Assembly: GCA_020852155.1 (NCBI GenBank)
Contig: JADZBJ010000043.1
Location: forward strand, 1-10,050
DNA length: 10,050 bases
Direction: 5' to 3'
Source: Saprospiraceae bacterium
Lineage (GTDB): Bacteria > Bacteroidota > Bacteroidia > Chitinophagales > Saprospiraceae
Part shown: positions 1-6,486 of the stretch, piece by piece
How positions within the stretch are numbered: position 1 is the first letter of the stretch
Layout: every line of letters starts with the position of its first letter
Translations under genes and position numbers: made by a program
Notes under the pieces: generated by a model
Database searches by the model: none
Seen by the model: the letters and a program-made list of their open reading frames with translations, nothing else
What the model was told of the DNA's origin: nothing

Positions 1-1839
1 GTCGGCGTCGAAATTCAACTCAGGTTTGGGCTGATTTTGCAGTGGATATTGCCAGCGATCTTCCCAGTTGTGCGACATTTCAAAGGGTGAACTGATGACT
101 TCAATGGCCAGTTCGGCTATTTCAGGGTTTTCATGATGCAGAAAAAACGCCTGACTTAACGGCAACCCCTGGCTGGCCTGAGTATGGGCTTCGCTGACCA
201 TTTTGCCGTAGCGCACGTTCTCAAAACTGCTAATGGAATCCTCTATGTCGGCCAGCAGGTATTCACCAACCGTGATGCCTTCGTTAGGTAGCACCTGATC
301 GCCGAATTGTACCAGCAAGCGCACAATATCGCGCTCCTGAACATCATGGTGCGTGGCGGAATCGGTGCGCGGTGGCGCTGTCCGCGGGGGAGTTGTTTGT
401 GTTGGGTCGTCGGGCCAATCGTACGCATCGCTGCCGGTGGGCGCCGGTTCGGTGGGCCAGTCATCGCTGGCCGGTGCATAGGCTGGACCGCTGTCGCTGG
501 CTGCTCCGGGTTGTCGGGATGCTTTTTGCTCCCGTTTTTTCAGGTCCTGATTGATGAGTTTATTGCTTTCGCTGATCAGAATTGACTCATCTATGGCCAT
601 CAGGCTGGAACATTCCTTCAGGTAAATGCTCCTTTTGATCGGGTCTGGAATTTTCGCGATACTCGAAACGATGTCCTTGACCAGTCCTGCTCGTTTGATC
701 GGATCGCCTTTGGTTTCGTCGAGTAATAAATCTGTCTTGAAAAAGATGAAATCCCGCGCATGATCGGTCATGTATTGCTGCATGGCCGGGCCGCCGAATG
801 CCTGCACATAACTGTCGGGGTCATGGCCGTCTGGCAGCAGGCAGATTTTGACATTCAGGTCTTGTTCCAGTGCCAGATCTAATCCACGCAGTGCTGCTTT
901 GATGCCGGCAGCGTCGCCATCGTACAGGATTTTCAGGTTGCTGGTGTTGCGCCGAATCAGTTGTAATTGCCCTTCGGTCAGGGACGTTCCGCTACTGGCC
1001 ACTACATTTTCAACACCCGCCTGATACAGCGAAATCACATCCATGTAGCCCTCAACCAAAATACATTCATCGTATTGACGAATGGACTTTTTAGCCTGAA
1101 ATGCGCCGTAAAGGATCTTATTTTTTACATAAATTTCCGTTTCAGGACTGTTTATGTATTTCGGAACCGTTTTATCGGACGACATGGTTCGCCCGGCAAA
1201 AGCAGCCACTTTCCCGGAAAGATTGTGGATGGCAAACATGACACGCCCCCGGAAAAAATCCCGATGCCCGTCCTGGCTGCACAGTCCGACTTTTTTCAAC
1301 AACTCTACGTTATGGCCTGTGGCTTTGGCGCGGCGCAGAAGCAGGTCACGCTCATCGGGGGCATAACCGAGGCCGAATGCGCGGATGGTATCTTCTCGCA
1401 GGCCTCGCTGCCGAAAATACGACAAGGCGACGGATTTACCTTCGTCGGTGTCAAAAAGTTGTTCCTGAAAATGTTGTAAACCGAAATCGTTGACGATGTA
1501 CAGCGAATCGGCCAGTTGCATTTCAGCGATTTGCTCTGGCGTGCGCTCAACTTCCTGAATCTGGATATTGTATTTTTTAGCCAGCCAGCGAAGCGATTCC
1601 TGAAAGCCCATTTGTTCATGTTCTTTCAGGAAAGTGATGGCATCGCCTTTTTTTCCGCATCCGAAACACACGAAAATATTGCGTGCCGGATTAACATTGA
1701 ACGAGGGTGTACGCTCGCCATGAAACGGACAAAGCCCGATGAGGTTGGTACCGCGGCGCTTGAGCGTCACGAACTCCTCAACGACATCCTCGATGCGCGT
1801 GGCATCCAGGATTTCCTGAACTTGTCTGGGTGGAATCAT
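1..1839 (-). CDS. dnaG: DNA primase DnaG (3' end cut by window edge)
   Basis: This is the replicative primase, which makes RNA primers for the DnaB-driven fork. I translated 613 residues from ATG at 1839 down to base 1, where the frame is still open, so the C-terminus is missing. Near the N-terminus is a CHC2 zinc finger with C37, H40, C58 and C61, inside LCPFH and FVCFGCGKKGD. The catalytic core includes the Toprim acidic residues E263 (VEGYMD) and the D307-G-D309 motif (LYDGDAAG). A Pro/Asp/Thr-rich linker at about 440-498 leads into the C-terminal helicase-interaction region. The start is secure: an in-frame TGA lies just upstream, and the second residue onward (IPPRQVQEILDAT) is typical of DnaG. 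There is no Shine-Dalgarno sequence. The GH73 gene lies 25 bases upstream on the same strand, which suggests co-transcription. Family identity is very sure. Confidence 0.97.
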   Translation of the reverse strand, partial: MIPPRQVQEILDATRIEDVVEEFVTLKRRGTNLIGLCPFHGERTPSFNVNPARNIFVCFGCGKKGDAITFLKEHEQMGFQESLRWLAKKYNIQIQEVERTPEQIAEMQLADSLYIVNDFGLQHFQEQLFDTDEGKSVALSYFRQRGLREDTIRAFGLGYAPDERDLLLRRAKATGHNVELLKKVGLCSQDGHRDFFRGRVMFAIHNLSGKVAAFAGRTMSSDKTVPKYINSPETEIYVKNKILYGAFQAKKSIRQYDECILVEGYMDVISLYQAGVENVVASSGTSLTEGQLQLIRRNTSNLKILYDGDAAGIKAALRGLDLALEQDLNVKICLLPDGHDPDSYVQAFGGPAMQQYMTDHARDFIFFKTDLLLDETKGDPIKRAGLVKDIVSSIAKIPDPIKRSIYLKECSSLMAIDESILISESNKLINQDLKKREQKASRQPGAASDSGPAYAPASDDWPTEPAPTGSDAYDWPDDPTQTTPPRTAPPRTDSATHHDVQERDIVRLLVQFGDQVLPNEGITVGEYLLADIEDSISSFENVRYGKMVSEAHTQASQGLPLSQAFFLHHENPEIAELAIEVISSPFEMSHNWEDRWQYPLQNQPKPELNFDAD

Positions 1840-1864
1840 GCTGAAGGCGAAGGTAAATCAACGC

Positions 1865-2485
1865 CTACAACTCTGTGAGTTTATACTTGATAATTACCCG
1901 GCGAATTTTGTTGGCCCATTCAGGGTCGCGTGCATAACCAGGCTCTTTTTTTTCCGGGTTGGCCTTCATGCCATCCAGAAAACAATCATAATCACGAGCC
2001 GGACAAGCCAGCGCATCGCGATACCATTTGCGGCTACGCAGGAATTTTGCAAAATCCCGAACAGCCTCGCGTGGACTGGCATATTGGCGGAAAGCCGTCA
2101 TTTGGCCTTCGTGCCACATCATGAATTTCTTGCCTTTCCACTCTTTAGTGGCTTTCATGCCGAAAGGGTTATTCGCGTTTTGATATAAAAAACTGCTGAA
2201 TCCGGCAGATTCCAGAATGGCCAAACCGATAAAAAAGGTGGCTGGAACCTTCTGTTCTTTTTCGAGCAACATGGCTTCTTTCATGAAATCTTCCACCAGA
2301 GCAGGGCTTGAGCCAAACGAGTCGGCTACTACTTTGGCAACATTTTTCAGGCTGGAATTCAGTTCAACAACAACAGGCGCTGTCGTTTTTTTAGAACTGG
2401 AAGTTTTTTTCTGCGCAAAGAGCGGTGCAGAAAATGAAATCAGAAGAAGCAGAAATAACGGTAAGTGTTTGCTTTGAAAAACCAT
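1865..2485 (-). CDS. Secreted GH73-type glucosaminidase (FlgJ-like peptidoglycan hydrolase)
   Basis: This 206-residue protein is predicted to cut the N-acetylglucosaminyl bond in peptidoglycan outside the cytoplasm. Residues 1-24 form a signal peptide: K6, a run of leucines and an SAPLFA cleavage site before Q25. A Lys/Ser linker at about 26-36 follows. The GH73 domain spans about 60-206. Its ILESAGFSS motif carries E92, the likely catalytic glutamate. It also has the NNPFGMKA signature at 105-112 (NLFGIKG in relatives), a F-R-x-Y-x-S-x-x-E-A segment at 132-141, and the closing GYARDPEWANKI segment at 183-194. There is no SH3, LysM or other wall-binding domain, so it is the catalytic unit alone. 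Its stop lies 25 bases before dnaG, so the two are probably one operon. No TAnnTTTG box was found upstream. Substrate and physiological role (division, growth or shape) are inferred from the family only. Confidence 0.9.
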   Translation of the reverse strand: MVFQSKHLPLFLLLLISFSAPLFAQKKTSSSKKTTAPVVVELNSSLKNVAKVVADSFGSSPALVEDFMKEAMLLEKEQKVPATFFIGLAILESAGFSSFLYQNANNPFGMKATKEWKGKKFMMWHEGQMTAFRQYASPREAVRDFAKFLRSRKWYRDALACPARDYDCFLDGMKANPEKKEPGYARDPEWANKIRRVIIKYKLTEL

Positions 2486-2807
2486 GTATTAATATGAGTT
2501 GTGTGTTTCTGTGAGTTGGTTGGCCAGTTGGTTATTTGTTTAGTTGGTTATTTGTGTAATTGGTTATTTGTTTAGTTGGTTATTTGTGTAATTGGGGATT
2601 TGATTCGCCCTATTAAACTAAACAAATAACCAATTACACAAATAACCAATTAACCAAATCCCCAATAATCAGCCCTCCAAAAAAGTTTCCCTTAGACGAC
2701 CATAAAAACCAAAGTCACATGGTCAAAAAAGCAACGTGAAATGCCCGTTAATTCACCATAATATTCTGAAAATCAAAAATTTACCACTAACCACTTACCA
2801 CTTACCT
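2486..2807. other. Intergenic gap with 16-bp repeat array and heptamer repeats
   Basis: This 322-base gap separates two minus-strand genes. I see no coding frame with family features. The left half is occupied by the bidirectional 16-bp repeat array described separately. Bases 2664-2781 are AT-rich and without clear structure. The right end carries short 7-bp repeats that run into the stop codon of the amidase gene. The gap should hold the promoter of the GH73-dnaG unit, but I found no convincing TAnnTTTG box on the minus strand. Confidence 0.7.
2530..2663. repeat. 16-bp repeat array, four units forward and three inverted
   Basis: Four units of 16 bp stand head to tail at 2530-2545, 2546-2561, 2562-2577 and 2578-2593. 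They alternate between GGTTATTTGTTTAGTT and GGTTATTTGTGTAATT, so the true direct repeat is 32 bp in two copies. A diverged fifth unit starts with GGGGATTTG at 2594. After a short spacer, three units follow in inverted orientation at 2616-2631, 2632-2647 and 2648-2663. As a result, 2544-2577 and 2616-2649 form a perfect 34-bp inverted repeat around a 38-base loop. A second perfect 12-bp inverted repeat pairs 2591-2602 with 2655-2666. Function is unknown. It could terminate or stabilise the upstream amidase transcript, or be a non-functional repeat expansion. Confidence 0.9.
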
Positions 2808-2809
2808 CT
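2782..2809. repeat. Four degenerate 7-bp repeats at the end of the amidase gene
   Basis: The plus strand reads TACCACT, AACCACT, TACCACT and TACCTCT in direct succession. The last unit overlaps the stop codon of the amidase gene (complement of 2808-2810). It looks like a microsatellite-type expansion just outside the reading frame. No function can be assigned. Confidence 0.7.
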
Positions 2810-3692
2810 AATCAATGTATCGCTTAGTCAGCCCGCCGTAGTAGTCTATTCGACGATCGCGGAAGAAGGGCCAGATGCGGCGCACATCTTCGGTGCGTTG
2901 CTTGTCAATTTCGATCACCACATTTTCTTCCTGGTCAGCACTGCTCAGGTGCAGCACTTCGCCCTGGGGGCCTGCCACGAAACTTTGTCCCCAGAATTGA
3001 ATGCCGCCCGTAACGCCGGTCCAGTCAGGTTCTGTTCCCACCCTGTTCACCGTGATGACCGGCAAGCCATTTGCGACGGCATGGCCGCGCTGGATGGTAA
3101 ACCAGGCGCCGTGCTGACGTTCTTTTTCTGAAGGCGCGTCGCTGCTTTCCCAGCCGATGGCTGTTGGATAAATCAGCATTTCAGCACCGGCCAGGGCCAT
3201 CAATCGAGCGGCTTCGGGATACCATTGATCCCAGCAAACGAGTACGCCCAATTTTCCAACCGACGTTTGAATGGGGTGAAAACCGAGATCGCCCGGCGTG
3301 AAGTAAAATTTCTCGTAGTAAGCCGGGTCGTCGGGGATGTGCATTTTGCGGTATTTACCCGCTACGCTGCCGTCTTTTTCAAAAACGACAGATGTGTTGT
3401 GGTATAAGCCCGGCGCGCGTTTTTCAAACAAAGAGGTAACTAACACAACGCCATGTTCGCGGGCGGCGGCGGAAAATACTTCCGTATCAGGGCCGGGTAT
3501 AGGTTCGGCCAGGTCAAACATAGCCGTTTCTTCGGCCTGACAAAAATAGATGCCGCAGTGAAGTTCCTGCAAAATGACCAATTGCGCACCTTGGCGAGCG
3601 CAGTCGGCGATACCGGCGATGGATTTGCGAATGTTATCGGCTTTGTCGCTGGAGCAGCTTTGCTGTACGAAGCCTATTTTGAGTTTTGTCAT
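2808..3692 (-). CDS. aguB: N-carbamoylputrescine amidase-like carbon-nitrogen hydrolase
   Basis: This is a nitrilase-superfamily enzyme, most likely hydrolysing N-carbamoylputrescine to putrescine, CO2 and ammonia in the agmatine route to polyamines. I chose the ATG at 3692, giving 294 residues, the usual length for the family. The frame is open upstream to 3875, but that stretch has no family similarity, and a TAnnTTTG box (3726-3733) lies inside it. The catalytic triad is visible: E43 in ILQELHCGIYF, K116 in KYRKMHIPDDPAYYEKFYF, and C153 in VLVCWDQWYPEAARLMA. The FYFTPGD and IYPTAIGW segments are typical of plant and bacterial AguB. No signal peptide, so it is cytoplasmic. The usual partner, agmatine deiminase (aguA), is not in the window. 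Other nitrilase-family amidases are less likely alternatives. Confidence 0.9.
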   Translation of the reverse strand: MTKLKIGFVQQSCSSDKADNIRKSIAGIADCARQGAQLVILQELHCGIYFCQAEETAMFDLAEPIPGPDTEVFSAAAREHGVVLVTSLFEKRAPGLYHNTSVVFEKDGSVAGKYRKMHIPDDPAYYEKFYFTPGDLGFHPIQTSVGKLGVLVCWDQWYPEAARLMALAGAEMLIYPTAIGWESSDAPSEKERQHGAWFTIQRGHAVANGLPVITVNRVGTEPDWTGVTGGIQFWGQSFVAGPQGEVLHLSSADQEENVVIEIDKQRTEDVRRIWPFFRDRRIDYYGGLTKRYID

Positions 3693-3725
3693 AAGTAATA
3701 GTCTGTTCCGTCCGGAAATGGCGGA

Positions 3726-3733
3726 CAAAAGTA
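3726..3733 (-). promoter_or_regulatory. Candidate -7 box for the amidase gene
   Basis: On the minus strand the sequence is TACTTTTG, a full match to the Bacteroidota -7 consensus TAnnTTTG. It lies 34 bases upstream of the ATG at 3692. I see no clear TTTG or TTG element at the expected -33 distance, so the call rests on the -7 box and its position. It supports the shorter start of the amidase. Confidence 0.5.
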
Positions 3734-3816
3734 GCGACTTTGCAATAGAGTTGTTGCGCATCCGACCTTCTGCAAAAGGAAATTTCAAAAACGTCTGTGA
3801 AAACTTGCCTGGGGTA

Positions 3817-3847
3817 TTGGATGGCTGACTGTGTTCATGTACGTTTG
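3817..3847 (+). promoter_or_regulatory. Candidate Bacteroidota-type promoter for the GMC oxidoreductase gene
   Basis: TACGTTTG at 3840-3847 matches TAnnTTTG. An ATTG at 3816-3819 supplies a -33-like TTG 20 bases upstream of it, within the usual spacing. The ATG of the GMC gene is at 3867, so the predicted leader is only about a dozen bases, AT-rich and without a Shine-Dalgarno sequence. Confidence 0.55.
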
Positions 3848-3866
3848 CCAGTAAATTTTTTTCAAT

Positions 3867-5543
3867 ATGCCACAACAGTACGATGCCATTGTAGTCGGCT
3901 CCGGAATTTCAGGGGGCTGGGCAGCTAAGGAACTCACCGAAAAAGGGTTGAAAGTACTCCTGCTCGAACGCGGTAAAGACGTCAAACACGTGACGGATTA
4001 CGATACCGCGACCAGAAAAATCTGGGAGTTCCAACACCGCGGTACCCTGACCAATGAAATGAAAGCCACTCACCCGGTGCAGAAACGCGACTATCCGTAC
4101 TCTGAATTCAAACCTGACTGGTGGGTCAATGACCTGGAATGCCCATATACCGAAGTCAAGCGTTTTGACTGGTATCGCGGGTTTCATGTCGGCGGTAAAT
4201 CGCTGATGTGGGGACGCCAGAGCTATCGCTGGAGCCACTGGGATTTTGAAGAAAATGCCAAGGATGGTTACGGTGTGGATTGGCCTATCCGCTACGACGA
4301 TCTTGCCTCGTGGTATGATTATGTTGAAACATTCGCTGGTATTTCCGGCTCGATAGAGGGCATGGCTCAATTGCCTGACGGTAAATTTTTGCCGCCCATG
4401 GAAATGAATATCGTCGAAAAAGATGTTGCTGCGCGTATTAAAAGTAAATACGAACACCGCCGTATGATTATCGGACGTGCCGCCAACCTGACAGAACCGC
4501 ACAACGGCCGAGGCGCTTGCCAATACCGCAACCTGTGCAGCCGTGGATGCCCGTTTGGCGCGTATTTCAGCACGCAATCAGCCACATTGCCAGCCGCTGT
4601 CGCTACCGGAAATCTCACGTTACGCCCGTTTTCTGTGGTTAGTCAAATCCTTTATGATAAGGATAAAAAACGCGCCAAAGGCGTGTTAGTGATTGATGCC
4701 GAAACCATGCAAACCATTGAATATCAGGCAAAAGTCATTTTTGTCTGCGGTTCTACCTTGGGCTCTACACACCTGTTGCTGAATTCTATCGAAATGGGCG
4801 GCCTGCCGGATGGACTGGGCAACACCAGCGGCCAATTGGGTCATAACCTCATGGACCACCACTTCCGTTGTGGAGCATCTGGCGACGTCGAAGGCTATGA
4901 AGATAAAATCATTTATGGCCGTCGCGCTAATGGCGTTTACATTCCGCGTTACCGCAACTACTTCGGCGATAAACGCGATTACCTGCGCGGATTCGGTTAT
5001 CAGGGTGGCGCAGGCCGCGATGGCTGGAGCCGTAACGTAGCGGAAATGGGCATCGGCGCCGATTTCAAAAAAGAATTGACAGAACCAGGCAAGTGGACAA
5101 TCGGTATCACCGGTTTCGGTGAAATGCTGCCTTACCACGACAATAAAGTCACCATTGACAAAACAAAAAAGGACAAATGGGGTCAGTACGTCCTGTCCAT
5201 TGACTGCGAACTGAAGGAAAATGAAAAGAAGATGCGCAAGGACATGATGAACGACGCAGCCGAAATGCTGGAAGCGGCGGGCATCAAAAACGTGCGCACC
5301 TGGGACAATGGCTCCGTCCCCGGCATGGCTATCCACGAAATGGGCACAGCACGCATGGGTAAGGATCCTAAAACATCCGTCCTGAACCGTTGGAATCAAA
5401 TGCACGATGTGCCGAATGTGTTCGTGACCGACGGCTCCTGCATGACTTCCGCTGCTTGCCAAAATCCTTCGCTGACTTACATGGCTCTCACAGCTCGCGC
5501 TGCTGATTATGCCGTGAAAGAATTGAAAAAAGGCAATCTGTAA
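3867..5543 (+). CDS. GMC-family FAD-dependent oxidoreductase (choline/glucose dehydrogenase-like)
   Basis: This 558-residue flavoenzyme should oxidise an alcohol or sugar hydroxyl; the substrate is not identifiable from sequence. The N-terminal Rossmann fold binds FAD through GSGISG at 11-16, with E34 (LLLERG) placed to bind the ribose. A GGKSLMWGRQSYR segment follows at about 111-123, and a Cys cluster (CQYRNLCSRGCPFG) lies mid-protein. The C-terminal GMC signature holds the active-site pair H490 (AIHEMGTARMG) and N533 (CQNPSLTYMAL), with the FAD-contacting VFVTDGSCM stretch between. No Tat or Sec signal is visible, so it is probably cytoplasmic unless exported with a partner. Many relatives in this phylum pair with a gluconate 2-dehydrogenase subunit 3-like protein, but none is adjacent here. 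The gene is divergent from the amidase and appears monocistronic. Confidence 0.93.
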   Translation: MPQQYDAIVVGSGISGGWAAKELTEKGLKVLLLERGKDVKHVTDYDTATRKIWEFQHRGTLTNEMKATHPVQKRDYPYSEFKPDWWVNDLECPYTEVKRFDWYRGFHVGGKSLMWGRQSYRWSHWDFEENAKDGYGVDWPIRYDDLASWYDYVETFAGISGSIEGMAQLPDGKFLPPMEMNIVEKDVAARIKSKYEHRRMIIGRAANLTEPHNGRGACQYRNLCSRGCPFGAYFSTQSATLPAAVATGNLTLRPFSVVSQILYDKDKKRAKGVLVIDAETMQTIEYQAKVIFVCGSTLGSTHLLLNSIEMGGLPDGLGNTSGQLGHNLMDHHFRCGASGDVEGYEDKIIYGRRANGVYIPRYRNYFGDKRDYLRGFGYQGGAGRDGWSRNVAEMGIGADFKKELTEPGKWTIGITGFGEMLPYHDNKVTIDKTKKDKWGQYVLSIDCELKENEKKMRKDMMNDAAEMLEAAGIKNVRTWDNGSVPGMAIHEMGTARMGKDPKTSVLNRWNQMHDVPNVFVTDGSCMTSAACQNPSLTYMALTARAADYAVKELKKGNL

Positions 5544-5548
5544 TCTAA

Positions 5549-5633
5549 CCACGACTTTAGTCGTAGGGCCACAAACATCAACCCATGACTGAAGTCATGG
5601 GCGAATCATTACCCCGCGACTTTAGTCGTGGGG
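5549..5633. repeat. Cluster of three REP-like palindromes
   Basis: Three short palindromes share the core ACT-(2 nt)-AGT with GC-rich flanks. Copy 1 is at 5549-5566 (ACGACT TT AGTCGT core). Copy 2, at 5582-5601, is CCCATGACT GA AGTCATGGG, a perfect 9-bp stem. Copy 3, at 5612-5633, is CCCCGCGACT TT AGTCGTGGGG, a 10-bp stem with one G-T wobble. The stem base next to the core changes on both sides between copies (ACGACT/AGTCGT against ATGACT/AGTCAT), which keeps pairing. Such elements resemble the REP sequences mobilised by Y1-type REP-associated transposases. No such transposase is in the window. They start six bases after the GMC stop. Confidence 0.75.
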
Positions 5634-5645
5634 CCGTTACGCTAC

Positions 5646-5688
5646 ACAGGATCACCGAATAGCTTTGCTGTTTCGTGATCCTGTTTTC
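5646..5688 (+). terminator. Long inverted repeat with T-run, probable terminator of the GMC gene
   Basis: ACAGGATCAC at 5646-5655 and GTGATCCTGT at 5675-5684 form a perfect 10-bp stem around a 19-base loop, followed by a short T-run. This fits an intrinsic terminator about 100 bases after the GMC stop, although the loop is long and the T-run short. The loop also contains TAGCTTTG, a promoter-like box for the next gene, so an operator is the alternative reading. Confidence 0.5.
5660..5667 (+). promoter_or_regulatory. Candidate -7 box for the NTF2-like gene
   Basis: TAGCTTTG matches TAnnTTTG and lies 39 bases upstream of the ATG at 5707. The sequence 20 bases further upstream is GTTA, only a partial -33 match. 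The box sits wholly inside the loop of the 5646-5684 inverted repeat. Confidence 0.4.
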
Positions 5689-5706
5689 ATATCTACACTC
5701 TTTCGC

Positions 5707-6138
5707 ATGTCAAGGTTTTTCTTCCTGCTTGTTTTTGTTCATTTTCTGGCTGCGGCCACAGCACAATCATCCAAAGACCGCGCCGTCCTTGATGCCGAGC
5801 AGGCGCGCTTTGATGCTATGACCCGCCGCGATACGCAATACCTGAAAAAAGTGCTGTCAGACGATCTGATATACGTCCATTCCAATTCATTGACGGAGTC
5901 CAAGCAACAGCATTTGCATGCCATTTCGACAGGAAAGATCATCTATGAAAAAATGACGCGAGAGGCAAATACTGTCGTTCGCCGATATGGAAAGACGGCC
6001 CTGACCAATGGTATTGTTGGCGTGAAAGGTCAACTCAACGGTACAGCGTTTGATATTCGAATCCGATACGCCGCGACGTACCGGAAAAAGCACCACCAGT
6101 GGAATCTGGTTAATTGGCAAAGCACCCGAATGAATTAA
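5707..6138 (+). CDS. Secreted NTF2-like (DUF4440-type) small protein
   Basis: This 143-residue protein has a signal peptide at 1-19 (SRFFFLLVFVHFLAAATA, cleavage before Q20). It is followed by a single SnoaL/NTF2-like cone-shaped domain. Typical DUF4440 marks are the DAEQARFDAMTRRD helix, LSDDLIYVHSNS, the middle strands around AFDIRIRYAATYRKK, and the closing WNLVNWQSTRM strand. These domains bind or turn over small molecules in some proteins, but no catalytic residues can be assigned here, so function is unknown. I prefer the ATG at 5707 over a TTG start 14 codons earlier, because the shorter form begins directly with a signal peptide and the longer form would overlap the promoter-like box and hairpin. 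It lies downstream of the GMC gene on the same strand, separated from it by REP-like repeats and a hairpin. Confidence 0.82.
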   Translation: MSRFFFLLVFVHFLAAATAQSSKDRAVLDAEQARFDAMTRRDTQYLKKVLSDDLIYVHSNSLTESKQQHLHAISTGKIIYEKMTREANTVVRRYGKTALTNGIVGVKGQLNGTAFDIRIRYAATYRKKHHQWNLVNWQSTRMN

Positions 6139-6146
6139 ACGGGTGG

Positions 6147-6437
6147 TATAGACAGGGAACCCCTGACGGGGTTTTTGTGGTGTTGTTGAATCGGATTCTA
6201 TAAACAGGAAACCCCTGACGGGGTTTTTGTGGCATTGTTGAATCGAAATCTATAAACAGGGAACCCCTACGGGGTTTTTGTGGCATTGTTGAATCGAAAT
6301 CTATAAACAGGGAACCCCTACGGGGTTTTTGTGGCATTGTTGAATCGAAATCTATAAACAGGGAACCCCTGACGGGGTTTTTGTGGTGTTGCTGAATTGG
6401 AATCTATAGACAGGGAACCCCTGACGGGGTTTTTGTA
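6147..6437. repeat. Six tandem 51/52-bp repeats, each with a terminator-like hairpin
   Basis: Six copies begin CAGGGAA or CAGGAAA at 6153, 6205, 6257, 6308, 6359 and 6411. Each holds AACCCC, a short loop and GGGGTT followed by T's and TGT. The loop is TGAC in copies 1, 2, 5 and 6, and TAC in copies 3 and 4; this one base explains the 51 against 52 spacing. Copies 3 and 4 are identical over the unit. The region before each hairpin is CTATAAACAGGGAA or close to it, and the spacer after it reads GTGGCATTGTTGAATCGAAAT or a variant. Read on the plus strand, each hairpin resembles a small intrinsic terminator. The first hairpin starts about 20 bases after the stop of the NTF2-like gene, so the array probably ends that transcript, perhaps redundantly. 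Confidence 0.92.
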
Positions 6438-6454
6438 GCGACGATCATTTAACG

Positions 6455-6486
6455 TAAAAAAAAGCCCCGGCGCTTTCGCCGAGGCT
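6455..6486 (-). terminator. Intrinsic terminator of the DUF5916 gene
   Basis: On the minus strand AGCCTCGGCG (6486-6477), loop AAAG and CGCCGGGGCT (6472-6463) form a 10-bp stem with one G-U pair. A run of eight T's follows, counting the last stem base. It lies about 105 bases after the stop at 6592. Base composition, tight loop and U-tract make this a textbook intrinsic terminator. Confidence 0.88.

Noticed and set aside
307..585. Plus-strand small frames within the dnaG region
   Set aside because: They lie opposite the low-complexity Pro/Asp linker of DnaG and show no features of their own.
2530..2663. Insertion sequence ends or an attachment site
   Set aside because: No transposase or integrase, no target-site duplication seen, and the repeats are short units in tandem, not single terminal repeats.
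3693..3875. N-terminal extension of the amidase from a start at 3875
   Set aside because: The extra 61 residues lack family similarity, overlap the divergent gene's start and contain a promoter-like box. The ATG at 3692 gives the normal family length.
3909..4577. Second antisense frame (222 codons) under the GMC gene
   Set aside because: It lies opposite the well-conserved FAD-binding part, has no domain signature and no promoter. It is a coding shadow.
4686..5552. Long open frame (288 codons) antisense to the GMC gene
   Set aside because: It has no recognisable motifs, and the plus-strand GMC protein explains the region with full-length family motifs. Long antisense frames are common opposite moderately GC-rich genes.
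6147..6437. CRISPR array
   Set aside because: The spacers between hairpins are nearly identical from copy to copy, where a CRISPR has unique spacers. No cas genes are present.
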